Assembly (NCBI GenBank): GCA_964630925.1
Contig: CAZVZK010000002.1
Span: 114,501 to 178,500 of the forward strand
Direction: 5' to 3'
Length of the DNA stretch: 64,000 bases
Source: RGDT01 sp964630925
Lineage (GTDB): Bacteria > Planctomycetota > Planctomycetia > Gemmatales > Gemmataceae
Shown here: positions 33,032 through 40,895 of the stretch, piece after piece
How positions within the stretch are numbered: the first letter of the stretch is position 1
Layout: each line of letters begins with the position of its first letter
Position numbers and translations under genes: made by a program
Notes under the pieces: generated by a model
What the model was told of the DNA's origin: nothing
The model's database searches: none
The model's input: the letters and a program-made list of their open reading frames with translations, nothing else

Positions 33032-33586
33032 TCACCCGCCCTCGCCATCCCACCCGTCGGGCCCCGGCATGTCCTCCGTCATCACCCACACCGGCCCGCT
33101 CCCCGGTAGACGCTCTCCAAGCCGCCTCATCGCCGCCCCCGCCCGCTCCGCGGTGCTGAACCGCAGTTGCGGCTTGGCCGCCCCCAATAGCACCGATGCG
33201 CCTTCGTCGATCATCGCTTGACGGCACTGCTCCGCCGTCACCGGGTCACCCTCCCGCAGGGCGGGGATGACGGCGAACGGCAGCAGGCCCGAGTTGTGGG
33301 CCTCCGGCACCGTCAGGCCGTTCGCGATGGCGATCCGCCCATGCGCGTCACGCTCCCCAGCCAACTGGTACGCCCGCAGGATCACCCCCGGGCGGTTCTC
33401 CATCAAGACGCGGTCCCAGGCGTCCCAGATCACCTGGACACTTAGCTTGTCGCTAGGGAAGACACGCTCGATGATGACCGGCTGGCCCGACTCCTTGCTG
33501 TCGCGCAGCTCGGCGGCCAACCTCTCCGCCAAGGCGGAGGGCGCCGCCAGGGCCGGCTCATCGATGCCACTGGTCCACCTCGGCAT
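33032..33586 (-). CDS. Protein of unknown function, partner of a HEPN-like protein
   Basis: 184 residues starting MPRWTSGIDEPALAAPSALA. Blocks are AELRDSKESGQPVIIERVFP, VQVIWDAWDRVLMENRPGVI, ALREGDPVTAEQCRQAMIDE and a proline-rich end. No catalytic or DNA-binding motif is clear. It begins 11 bp after the stop of the HEPN-like gene and is cotranscribed with it, so the two may form a functional pair; that is inference from order alone. A longer frame continues upstream to 33898, but it is the shadow of the HEPN-like gene. Confidence 0.6.
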   Translation of the reverse strand: MPRWTSGIDEPALAAPSALAERLAAELRDSKESGQPVIIERVFPSDKLSVQVIWDAWDRVLMENRPGVILRAYQLAGERDAHGRIAIANGLTVPEAHNSGLLPFAVIPALREGDPVTAEQCRQAMIDEGASVLLGAAKPQLRFSTAERAGAAMRRLGERLPGSGPVWVMTEDMPGPDGWDGEGG

Positions 33587-33597
33587 GTCCCCGCTCC

Positions 33598-34104
33598 TCA
33601 CAGTTGGGCCTGGTTGGCGAGCAGCCAGGCGGCCGCCTCCCTCACTTGCTCCACCTCGTAATCGTATGCCAGGTTGCCCTTGTACCGCAGCGTCTCGCGC
33701 CACAGCCGCCCGAGCAGCAGGCAGCGCCGCAGCAGCGCCCGCCCGAACGGCCCGGAATAAGCCGACGGTGGATGCAGGGCACGGGTCGCGACCAGCAGCT
33801 CGGCCCACGCCCGGACGTTGTGACCTGCCCCCGCGTGCGGCCACGCGATCCCCATGCCTTGGCCTCGGGCGATGGCCGGCTGGAGATGGCGCCCCCATGT
33901 CAGCGCGTCGTCCTCGGCGAGGCCCGTGAAGGCGAAGTACGCGGCCTTCAGGCTCATCTCGGCGGTGTAACCCCAGAGGTAGATGGCGCCCGTCCTCTGC
34001 CCGGCCGCAGCCAACGCCACGCCTTCATCGAACCTCCGCCTCGCTGCCGCACGGAATTCCACGATGCTGTCGGGTCGGCATCGGTCCAGCAACCGTCGCG
34101 GCAT
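33598..34104 (-). CDS. HEPN-like helical protein without the RX4-6H motif
   Basis: 168 residues from MPRRLLDRCRPDSIVEFRAA; the start is preceded by a GGAGAGGAGG ribosome site, and two earlier ATGs up to 34143 lack one. The helical layout of the HEPN superfamily is visible: IYLWGYTAEMSLKAAYFAFT resembles the ....aE..LKa... helix and GAGHNVRAWAELL the H..L..L helix. The RX4-6H catalytic motif of HEPN ribonucleases is absent, so it may be a binding or inactive form. It is the first of two coupled minus-strand genes between two VWA fragments. Confidence 0.6.
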   Translation of the reverse strand: MPRRLLDRCRPDSIVEFRAAARRRFDEGVALAAAGQRTGAIYLWGYTAEMSLKAAYFAFTGLAEDDALTWGRHLQPAIARGQGMGIAWPHAGAGHNVRAWAELLVATRALHPPSAYSGPFGRALLRRCLLLGRLWRETLRYKGNLAYDYEVEQVREAAAWLLANQAQL

Positions 34105-34167
34105 CCGCACGCCCCTCCTCTCCTCAATCTCACCCATCTGCATCGCCTTGTCAAGGCGCGGCACGCG

Positions 34168-34516
34168 GCCCGGCGGCAACAACCAGCCACTGTACAACGA
34201 CGACGGCCCGTGCGTGGCCGAGGCGGCCAACCTGCTGCTGGACCAGCCCGGCCGCGAGCACGTCCTGATCGTGATCAGCGACGGCATCCCGGAGGGCCGC
34301 CGCTCGCAGCCGGACGACCTGCACACGGCGGTGCGCGAGGCGAACCGCGTGCAGGGGCTGCGCCTGGTGGGCATCGGCCTAGGGCCGGGCACCGAGCACG
34401 TCAAGACCTACTACCCCGAGAGCATCGCCAGCGTGCCGGTCGAGAAACTGGCGGACGAGATCGGGCTGCTGCTGCGGCAGGCGCTGCTGGCGGATCTGAC
34501 GGTGGGGGCGCGGTAG
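34168..34516 (+). pseudogene. 3' end of the VWA gene, displaced copy
   Basis: 349 bp that align with 31137-31485 over the whole length and end at the same stop codon. The 116 codons differ by only about five amino acids (for example EGRLSQ to EGRRSQ, PEGIAS to PESIAS and LADLAVG to LADLTVG). The left boundary falls in GGNNQPL, where the two sequences part abruptly, so this copy lacks the metalloprotease part and the MIDAS DxSxS motif. It is out of context, with no start codon or ribosome site. Confidence 0.85.
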
Positions 34517-34539
34517 AATGGCGGGAGGAGGATCGTGCC

Positions 34540-34956
34540 ATGAGCCTGCGTGACCGGCCACACTACGAGATCCCGGCGGAAGAATTGGCCGCGTGGATCG
34601 AGCGCCAGGGCGACCAATGGTGGAGCCTGGACAACGAGCCAATCTTGAGGGGGCTATTCATCCCCTGCACAGGGCACGCGGTGGCGGCGGCGCTGCGCCG
34701 GGTCGGCAAGCCGCTCCTGGTGGAGGACCGCCGCAAGCCCCCGGTGGGGAAGGGGGAGGTGATCGACGCCCACCGCCTCGACGAGCTGGCCGCGCCCTAC
34801 CTCCCTGACGCCCGACCCGACGACCCCCGGTGGACGCAGGACCGCGCGTTCACCTTCACCTGGAAGGGCTCCGACACGGAATGGCTCCTCATCGAGGACA
34901 CCCTGACGGCGGATAGCGAGCGAGCCGAAGCGGCTCTGGCGGAAGGGAAGGGCTGA
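34540..34956 (+). CDS. Protein of unknown function upstream of an RX4H protein
   Basis: 138 residues starting MSLRDRPHYEIPAEELAAWI, after a strong ribosome site GGAGGAGG. It reads RQGDQWWSLDNEPILRGLFI, TGHAVAAALRRVGKPLLVED and DDPRWTQDRAFTFTWKGSDT. It has no signal peptide and no known motif. The next gene starts 2 bp after its stop, so the pair is clearly cotranscribed. As the first gene of a two-gene unit followed by a putative RNase, it could be an antitoxin-like regulator, but nothing in its sequence says so directly. Confidence 0.65.
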   Translation: MSLRDRPHYEIPAEELAAWIERQGDQWWSLDNEPILRGLFIPCTGHAVAAALRRVGKPLLVEDRRKPPVGKGEVIDAHRLDELAAPYLPDARPDDPRWTQDRAFTFTWKGSDTEWLLIEDTLTADSERAEAALAEGKG

Positions 34957-34958
34957 CG

Positions 34959-35825
34959 ATGGCCGCCCGGTTCAGCCCACTCGCCGGCCTGAAGGCCATC
35001 CTCGGGCATACGGAGCCGCTGCCCCGTGAGGCCGACAGGCCACTGTCCCATTTCGAACACACCAGCCGCGACCTGTGGCTCGCCATTGACTATGTGGAAC
35101 GCAACCTCCGGAATCGCGGCCGCTTCAACCCCGTGGTACTGGCCGCCCACCTGGGCCGGCTCAACGGCATGCTGCTCGTCCACCTGATCGAGTCCCTGGA
35201 GCGTTTCTTCAAGGAGTCCGCGGCCGCGTGTGTCGATCTGCTCGGGCCGCTCGTCCACGACGGGCGTTTCGACGGCTTCCGGGTGCAAGGCGGCACCCTG
35301 GCCGCCCACTACGGCGCCGACACCCTGGGCCGCGCCCTGTGCGAGCCCATGACATGGCTCGACACGGCCAGCGTCAACGGGCGCTTCCGGGCGTTGCTCG
35401 CCGACCCGCACGAGGAGGGCCGGTTCCTCCTCTTCCCCTACGGCAAGAAGGACGACCCAAGCGACCGAGAGCGGTTCGAGGCCATTGAGCTGGTCTGGCA
35501 GCTCCGGCACACCGTGGTCCACAACGTCGGCGTCATCACGAGGTCCGACGCGGCCAAGCTCCGCCTGCTCGTCAAGGGAGCCGTCTCGTCGCCCGTGCTC
35601 CTCGCCCCGACCCGCGAAGACATCCGCCACCTCAAGCGCTTCCTCGATGACACCGCTGTTGTCTGCAACGAGCGGATCGGCAGGCGGCTCGCCGAGGTGC
35701 TGACGGCGCTGCACGGCGCCGATCCGACGCTCTTCGTCCCGCGGGAGATGGCGGACCGCGTGTCCGCGGTCTTCGGCGTGCCGCTGGCCGTGGCGGGGGC
35801 ACAAGGCGTGGTCCCGCCTCCCTGA
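34959..35825 (+). CDS. HEPN-like protein with RX4H motif (putative RNase)
   Basis: 288 residues from MAARFSPLAGLKAILGHTEP. It is mostly helical. Around residues 178-196 IELVWQLRHTVVHNVGVITR carries R183-X4-H188, the RX4-6H signature of catalytic HEPN ribonucleases, in the usual (L)R..VVHN setting. The rest includes a long helix IESLERFFKESAAACVDLLG and LKRFLDDTAVVCNERIGRRL. No other domain is recognised. It follows an unknown 138-residue gene by 2 bp. HEPN RNases are frequent toxins and effectors of antiviral systems; here the effector role is an inference from the motif and setting. Confidence 0.6.
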   Translation: MAARFSPLAGLKAILGHTEPLPREADRPLSHFEHTSRDLWLAIDYVERNLRNRGRFNPVVLAAHLGRLNGMLLVHLIESLERFFKESAAACVDLLGPLVHDGRFDGFRVQGGTLAAHYGADTLGRALCEPMTWLDTASVNGRFRALLADPHEEGRFLLFPYGKKDDPSDRERFEAIELVWQLRHTVVHNVGVITRSDAAKLRLLVKGAVSSPVLLAPTREDIRHLKRFLDDTAVVCNERIGRRLAEVLTALHGADPTLFVPREMADRVSAVFGVPLAVAGAQGVVPPP

Positions 35826-35830
35826 CGGCT

Positions 35831-36685
35831 TCAGGGAGCCGGGGCGTTCGCGCGTTTCCAAGTGAGCCACAGCCACGCCAGAATCGCCATCCCCGCCCCC
35901 ACACAGCCGACCCCGACGAGCCACAAGACGGAGGGCCGCCCAATGGGGACAGGTGCATCCGAGGCCGTGGGGTCGGGCGGCACGACTTCCTTCCGCGGCA
36001 GCAAGAAGTCGAACACCTCGACGATCTTCCGGGGTTCGACGCGGTAGGGGGTGCCCTTCCCCTCATAGAAACCGTAACGCTCGATCATCTGCGGGACGAG
36101 GAGGCTGTACTCCAGGAACTTGCCGGTCTCCAGGTTCTCAACAGTAGCGTCCTTGTAGGTGGCCGTCTTGTCGCGGAAGGGGGATACCTGGCTGCCCCTG
36201 TAGATGGTGACAGCTACCCGGAACCGTTTGCCGTGGTAACGGATGGTTCGCGGGTGGAATGTGGAGCCACCGGCGATTCCCATCACGAGCAGGGGCCGCG
36301 CCAGGGCCTGGTGCGTCAACCCAAGCTCTTCCACGACAAACCGATTGTCCTCAGCCATGATGTCGAGTAGCCCCTCGTCCGGGCCAAGGAATCCGGCCCG
36401 TGACCGCCACGCGGTGACGTTTGGGTTCTCGGGCCGCATGTCCTCCTCCAGCTCGGCGATAGTCCTGCCGTTGATGTGCGTCAGCCCTTTGATGAGGGAC
36501 GTGGCGTTCCTTCCGCCGACGATGAAGCCTGTGGCCGGGTCTTTCATCGGCGGGACCGGACGCAGCTCGGGGTGCAAATTCGGGTCGAGGTCCTTGAGGT
36601 CGTCGGGCAGTTTGCGATCCTCCGCATGGAGCCCGTGACCCGTAAGGACCAGGAGGCCGAGGAACGCCACGGTGCGGTGGGGCAT
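35831..36685 (-). CDS. Secreted/membrane-anchored protein of unknown function, copy 2
   Basis: 284 residues starting MPHRTVAFLGLLVLTGHGLH, a signal peptide. It is a paralog of the protein at 31495-32331 with shared LPDDLKDLD, HINGRTIAELEEDMRPE, EELGLTHQALARPLLVM and MIERYGFYEGKGTPYRVEPR, and the same end: a transmembrane helix near 261-278 then WKRANAP. A longer frame upstream to 37423 reads through the phosphatase-like gene in another frame and is not real. The gene pairs with the phosphatase-like gene, as copy 1 pairs with the remnant. Function unknown. Confidence 0.78.
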   Translation of the reverse strand: MPHRTVAFLGLLVLTGHGLHAEDRKLPDDLKDLDPNLHPELRPVPPMKDPATGFIVGGRNATSLIKGLTHINGRTIAELEEDMRPENPNVTAWRSRAGFLGPDEGLLDIMAEDNRFVVEELGLTHQALARPLLVMGIAGGSTFHPRTIRYHGKRFRVAVTIYRGSQVSPFRDKTATYKDATVENLETGKFLEYSLLVPQMIERYGFYEGKGTPYRVEPRKIVEVFDFLLPRKEVVPPDPTASDAPVPIGRPSVLWLVGVGCVGAGMAILAWLWLTWKRANAPAP

Positions 36686-36783
36686 TTCCGTGTCCACCTG
36701 TTGGGAAGCGTGTGCGGTGAGCCCGCGGGGACATCGTAGAGAACGAGATGATGGAGGGCCGATCAACGTTCGTCGCGCCCTGG

Positions 36784-37116
36784 CTATGACGGGCCGATAT
36801 GTGCCATCAGGCGCTCGATCAACACCTCCTTCAGCTCCGCCTGCATGAATTGGTACTCGTCGGGGATGCCGAGGCAGACGACCTCCTTGCCCGCGTCGGG
36901 GAAGCGGCGGCGGAGCATCCTCTCCAGACGCCGCTCCATCACGAAGACCACGTCGGCCCAATCGAGCATCTCCTCGGTGAGCTGGGTGCGTGCGGAGGAT
37001 GACAGCCCGGCGGAGCGTGCGTGGATGCCGGGCGTGGCGGCGTACAGACGCTCGGCCGTCGGGCTGCGGTGGATCTTGCCCTCGCAGACGAACAGGATGT
37101 GGCGTCGTCTGGGCAT
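36784..37116 (-). CDS. Protein-tyrosine-phosphatase-like protein (COG4551 type)
   Basis: 110 residues from MPRRRHILFVCEGKIHRSPT. The active-site loop VCEGKIHRSPTAERLYA matches CX5RS of low-molecular-weight tyrosine phosphatases. The later block WADVVFVMERRLERMLRRRF holds the catalytic-aspartate region in the family and LGIPDEYQFMQAELKEVLIE closes it, as in the short COG4551 phosphatases. It is a cytoplasmic enzyme with an unknown target. On the minus strand it lies 98 bp upstream of the copy-2 membrane protein gene; a truncated sister lies in the same order at 32412. Confidence 0.85.
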   Translation of the reverse strand: MPRRRHILFVCEGKIHRSPTAERLYAATPGIHARSAGLSSSARTQLTEEMLDWADVVFVMERRLERMLRRRFPDAGKEVVCLGIPDEYQFMQAELKEVLIERLMAHIGPS

Positions 37117-37214
37117 CGGCCTCACTGCCCCTCCCAGCAACCCCAATCACCAGCGCTTGTACCTGGGAGCTGGAGAAGGCCAGATACATCGACGAACGGC
37201 TCCCCGACCCCTGG

Positions 37215-37320
37215 CCGCACTTCAGCTCCTCGACCTGCCTCTCCAGACGCTGACGCGCCTGGTCGGCGTTTCGCTGCTCCGTCTGTTTACCGCGGGGCTC
37301 CCCGGCTGGCCAGGCGGGCT
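37215..37320 (-). other. Spacer with coiled-coil-like minus-strand remnant
   Basis: The stretch 37117-37542 has no convincing gene. On the minus strand one open frame contains TEQRNADQARQRLERQVEEL, which resembles the coiled-coil tail of Uma2-type planctomycete proteins, but nothing upstream resembles the Uma2 fold. It may be a worn gene end. I see no tRNA or repeat in the spacer. Confidence 0.2.
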
Positions 37321-37542
37321 TCGGCCCCCGCGGGCCGGCCTCCACCGCGACCCATGCGGGCCGGCGGCGGCCCCGGCGCCAACCGTGGAACTTGGCGGAC
37401 CTTCTCACGGTCCTTGTCCGCATCGGCGGGTGCGGCAGGTCGGACGTTGGGCTTGCTTCGGCCGGAGGCCCCGGTTATTCCCCCCGCGCTCCCGGCCCGT
37501 CATCCGGCAGGCCTTCCCGCCCCCCGAATATGAGACCGCCGA

Positions 37543-38337
37543 ATGTGCCGACACGCATTCCTCCGCTGTCTGCTCCTCCCCTGCCTGGTGGCGCTCGCGG
37601 CCGGCTGCCAGTCGCTCAACCCGTGGAGCCGGCCCGGCCCGGAGAATGCGGGTGAGGCCGAGATGGCCGCCGTCGGGAAGGGGCGCAAGCCGGATAAGGA
37701 GGCCAGGGGGCCGGGCCGGCTGGATCGCGAGGTCGTCCAGGCCTCGGCGGCCGGCGTGGGCAAGGACGCCGGGAAATCGGAAGGCCCCATCCTGCCGCCG
37801 CCCACCCCGGAGAAGGGCGGCCCCGCCGCGAAGCCCCCCGCGAAGCCGGGCGTCACGCCGTCCACGCCACCGGCCGAGACGCCCCCCCCGCCGACGGCCT
37901 TCGCGGCGGGGATGCTGGACAACCCCCACCAGAGGGCCACGCCGACCGTGACGGGGTCCATCCTGCAGATGCCGCCGCACGAGAGCCCCATCGAGAAGGC
38001 GTTGGAGCTGAGCGCCAAGGTGGAGGCGTTGCGGCACGAGTGCGCCCGCCTGGCGGCGCGTCTGCTCGCCCTGGAGGACGACGTCCGTTCGCGCGACCAG
38101 GCGCTGAAGGGCGCGGCGGGGGAGGTGCAGGCGGCCACGGCCGAGGTGTCGCTGACGCGCGAGCAGTTGCGGAGCTGGGCGGAGGAGCTGAAGGCGCAGG
38201 AGGCCAAGCTGCGGCTCCAGGAGCAGAGCCACCAGGAGCAGATGCGTGCCGTGATCCGGACGCTGGAGAAGGCCGCGGATGTCGGCCCGGCGGAGGCATC
38301 GCCGAAGCCGGCCCCGAGCCCCGCGCCGCACCATTAA
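37543..38337 (+). CDS. Lipoprotein with coiled-coil segment
   Basis: 264 residues starting MCRHAFLRCLLLPCLVALAA with a lipobox AAGC at about residue 21, so it should be acylated and anchored in a membrane. A charged and proline-rich linker follows (residues 75-150, with PTPEKGGPAAKPPAKPGVT). From about 160 to 245 the sequence is an uninterrupted amphipathic helix (ALELSAKVEALRHECARLAA, EELKAQEAKLRLQEQSHQEQ), a coiled coil. No domain is named. Its stop codon overlaps the stop of the convergent hybrid kinase in TTAA. Confidence 0.75.
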   Translation: MCRHAFLRCLLLPCLVALAAGCQSLNPWSRPGPENAGEAEMAAVGKGRKPDKEARGPGRLDREVVQASAAGVGKDAGKSEGPILPPPTPEKGGPAAKPPAKPGVTPSTPPAETPPPPTAFAAGMLDNPHQRATPTVTGSILQMPPHESPIEKALELSAKVEALRHECARLAARLLALEDDVRSRDQALKGAAGEVQAATAEVSLTREQLRSWAEELKAQEAKLRLQEQSHQEQMRAVIRTLEKAADVGPAEASPKPAPSPAPHH

Positions 38338-40895
38338 CCCGCCCCCAGGGCTGCCTGCACCGTGACCGTGAACTCCTGGAGGGAGAACGGCTTGCGCAGC
38401 AACCGGACCTCGCCCGCCCCGCCGGCGGGCTGGGGCGGCGTGGCGTCGGCGGGGTCGGCCAGGTAGAGGGCGCGGATGTCCGACCGGCCGGCCCGCAACG
38501 CGGCGACGAGCTGCGGGCCGTCCACCCGCGGCATGGACACGTCCGTGACCACCAGCTCGATCTGGCCGGAGTGGCGGACGGCCCTCTGCAAGGCCTCCTG
38601 CCCGTCACGCGCCTCCAGGACCTCGTACCCCGCGGAGAGCAGCGCCGAGGTGACCAGGGCGCGGATGCCGTCCTCCTTCTCGGCCACCAGGATCACGCCT
38701 CCGCCCCGTGTCAGGTGCGCCACAGAGGGGGCGGGGCCCTCGTCGAAGCGGGAGGTGTCGATCCGCGGGAGGTACACCCGGAAGGTGGTGCCCATGCCGA
38801 CGCGCGTATCGACCATGATGTGGCCGCCCGACTGCTTGACGATGCCGTAGACCGTGGCGAGGCCCAGGCCGGTCCCCTTGCCCTCGTCCTTGGTGGTGAA
38901 GAACGGCTCGAAGATGTGAGCCTTCACCTCGTCGGTCATGCCGCAGCCGGTGTCGCTCACCGACAGCAGGACGTACCCCTCGCCGCCGGCACGCGGCGCC
39001 TGGGTGCCGTCGGGCGTGCCCGCCTGGGGCGGGAGGGCGGCGTTGGCCGTCGAGATGGTCAGCTTGCCGCCGTCCGGCATGGCGTCGCGGGCGTTGACGA
39101 CGAGGTTGAGGAGGACCTGGCCGAGCTGGGGCGGGTCGGCGCGGGTCAGGGCGAGGTCGGCGCCGGGCGCGATCACCATCTCGATGTTCGCGCCGATGAG
39201 CCGGCGGAGCATCATCTCCGTCTCCGCGATGAACGTGTTGAGGTTGACGGCCCGGGGCTGCACGGGGGACTTGCGGCTGAAGGTGAGGAGGCGGCGGGTG
39301 AGGGCCGTGGCCTGCTGGACCGCGTCGGCGACGTGCCGCAGGGTCTCGCGCATGGGGTGGCCGGGGGCGGCGGAGGCCTGCAGGACCTGCGTGTAGCCGG
39401 AGATCACCGTGAGGTGGTTGTTGAAGTCGTGGGCGATGCCGCCCGCGAGGCGTCCGATGGCCTCCATCTTCTGCGCCTGCCGCAGCTGCTCCTCCAGGCG
39501 GCGGTGCTCGACGGCCAGGCCGGCGGCCGACTGCCGGGCCTCCTCCTTCTCGTCCTCCAGGGCACGCTGGACCTCGACCGACCGCTTCGCGGCGCGGAGG
39601 CGGGCGGCCAGGACGCGCGGCCTCCAGGGCTTGATGCAGTAATCGTCGGCGCCGGCGTCGAGGGCGGCGACGGCGTCCTCGTCGCGGGCCGACGGGCCGA
39701 ACAGGATGACGTGCATGTGGTTGCCCTGGCGCGTCTTGCGCAGGGTGCGGCAGAACTCCAGCCCCTCCATGCCGAACAGGTGGGAGCCGACGAGGACGAT
39801 CTCGGGGAAGATGTCCAGGGCGAGGCGGAGGGCCTGCTGCCCGTCGGTGGCCGTGATGGCGGAGAACCCGCCGCCCTCGACCTCCTTGGTGAGGCTGGCG
39901 ACGGCGGCGCCGTCGGAGTCGGCGATGAGCACCCGGGAGCGAGCGATGTAGAGCTGGGTGTCGGCGGCGGCGGGGCGGGGCTTCTCCATCGTGCGGGCGG
40001 CGAGGGCGGCGGGGGGGAGGGTGCGCGTGGGGATGCCGAGGAGCTGCCCCCACTCACGCCACTCGCGGACCGCCTCGTCGATAAGCGAGGAGAGCGTGGC
40101 CGAGCCCAGGCCGAGCAGCCCGGCCATGCCCAGTAGCGTGCGGACCCGTCCGGGCCGGTCGGCATCCGGGGCGGTGCAGTAGAGGGCGATCTCCCTGGCC
40201 ACGCGCAGCAGGCAGGCCACGGTGCGGGTGGAGGTCCCCTGGGTGTCGTCCACCGCCTCGGGGTGGTAGAGGGCGCGGACGGCGGCGATGTACTCCTCGG
40301 GCAGCCCCCACTCGCGCAGCATGGCGCCGGTCACGTCCACCTCGTCCAGGGCGAACGCCTCACGCTGCATCTTGAGCCTGGCCGCCTGGGGCAGGGAGGC
40401 GCCGCGGGCCAGCACGTCGTCGAACAGGCGCGGGTGGACCGTGGCGAGCGTGAGCTGCCCCACCTCGCTGAGCAGGCCGCAGACGAAGATCTCGTCGCTC
40501 TTGCCGTGGCGTGTGGCCTTGCTGAGCTTCTCGGCAGCGAGGGCGGTGGCGAGGGTGCGCGACCAGTATTCGGTGTAGTTGAAGCGCTGGCAGGCGCCGC
40601 GTCCGTACTGCGAGACGAGCGAGAACCCCAGGGCCAGCCGGCGGATGCACCGGGAGCCGAGCTGGGCGACGGCGTCACGCAACGCGACGATGGGGCGGGC
40701 CGCCCCCACGTAGGCCGAGTTGGCGTACTTGAGGACGCGCCCGGACAGCGCCGGGTCGATCTGCAGCGCGGCGGCCAGCTCGGCGACGCTGGACCGCTCG
40801 TCGTCTGTCAAGCGGAGCACCTTGAGGACGACCCCCGTCGGTGACGGCAGTTGACGCAGCGCCTTGCTCTCTTCGAACCATTTCGATTCGCTCAT
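38334..40895 (-). CDS. HDOD / receiver / histidine kinase / receiver hybrid protein
   Basis: 853 residues. An HDOD domain (about 10-205, with YANSAYVGAARPIVALRDAV and VCGLLSEVGQL) leads. A receiver-like domain at about 320-435 follows (SRVLIADSDG, KPWRP), but its phospho-acceptor position is glycine 370 (EIVLVGSHLFGMEGLE), so it is probably inert. Then HisKA with H489 (GRLAGGIAHDFNNHL) and an ATPase domain (N601 in VVNARDAMPDGG; DTGCGMT 648-654; GKGTGLGLA). A carboxy receiver at 733-850 is intact (D785 in VVTDVSMP; K835). It is soluble. The start overlaps the TPR gene stop (ATGA). HDOD plus kinase suggests control of cyclic-nucleotide or stress signalling, but the output is unknown. Confidence 0.93.
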   Translation of the reverse strand: MSESKWFEESKALRQLPSPTGVVLKVLRLTDDERSSVAELAAALQIDPALSGRVLKYANSAYVGAARPIVALRDAVAQLGSRCIRRLALGFSLVSQYGRGACQRFNYTEYWSRTLATALAAEKLSKATRHGKSDEIFVCGLLSEVGQLTLATVHPRLFDDVLARGASLPQAARLKMQREAFALDEVDVTGAMLREWGLPEEYIAAVRALYHPEAVDDTQGTSTRTVACLLRVAREIALYCTAPDADRPGRVRTLLGMAGLLGLGSATLSSLIDEAVREWREWGQLLGIPTRTLPPAALAARTMEKPRPAAADTQLYIARSRVLIADSDGAAVASLTKEVEGGGFSAITATDGQQALRLALDIFPEIVLVGSHLFGMEGLEFCRTLRKTRQGNHMHVILFGPSARDEDAVAALDAGADDYCIKPWRPRVLAARLRAAKRSVEVQRALEDEKEEARQSAAGLAVEHRRLEEQLRQAQKMEAIGRLAGGIAHDFNNHLTVISGYTQVLQASAAPGHPMRETLRHVADAVQQATALTRRLLTFSRKSPVQPRAVNLNTFIAETEMMLRRLIGANIEMVIAPGADLALTRADPPQLGQVLLNLVVNARDAMPDGGKLTISTANAALPPQAGTPDGTQAPRAGGEGYVLLSVSDTGCGMTDEVKAHIFEPFFTTKDEGKGTGLGLATVYGIVKQSGGHIMVDTRVGMGTTFRVYLPRIDTSRFDEGPAPSVAHLTRGGGVILVAEKEDGIRALVTSALLSAGYEVLEARDGQEALQRAVRHSGQIELVVTDVSMPRVDGPQLVAALRAGRSDIRALYLADPADATPPQPAGGAGEVRLLRKPFSLQEFTVTVQAALGAG

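Noticed and set aside
31495..34104. Integrase or transposase responsible for the VWA 3'-end copies
   Set aside because: None of the genes between the copies shows a tyrosine or serine recombinase or DDE motif, so a mobile element was not annotated there.
33598..34104. Catalytic HEPN RNase call
   Set aside because: The RX4-6H motif is absent; only the helical layout supports HEPN-like.
35831..37423. Single long minus-strand protein joining the membrane protein with upstream sequence
   Set aside because: The extra N-terminal part reads through the phosphatase-like gene in a different frame; the signal peptide marks the real start at 36685.
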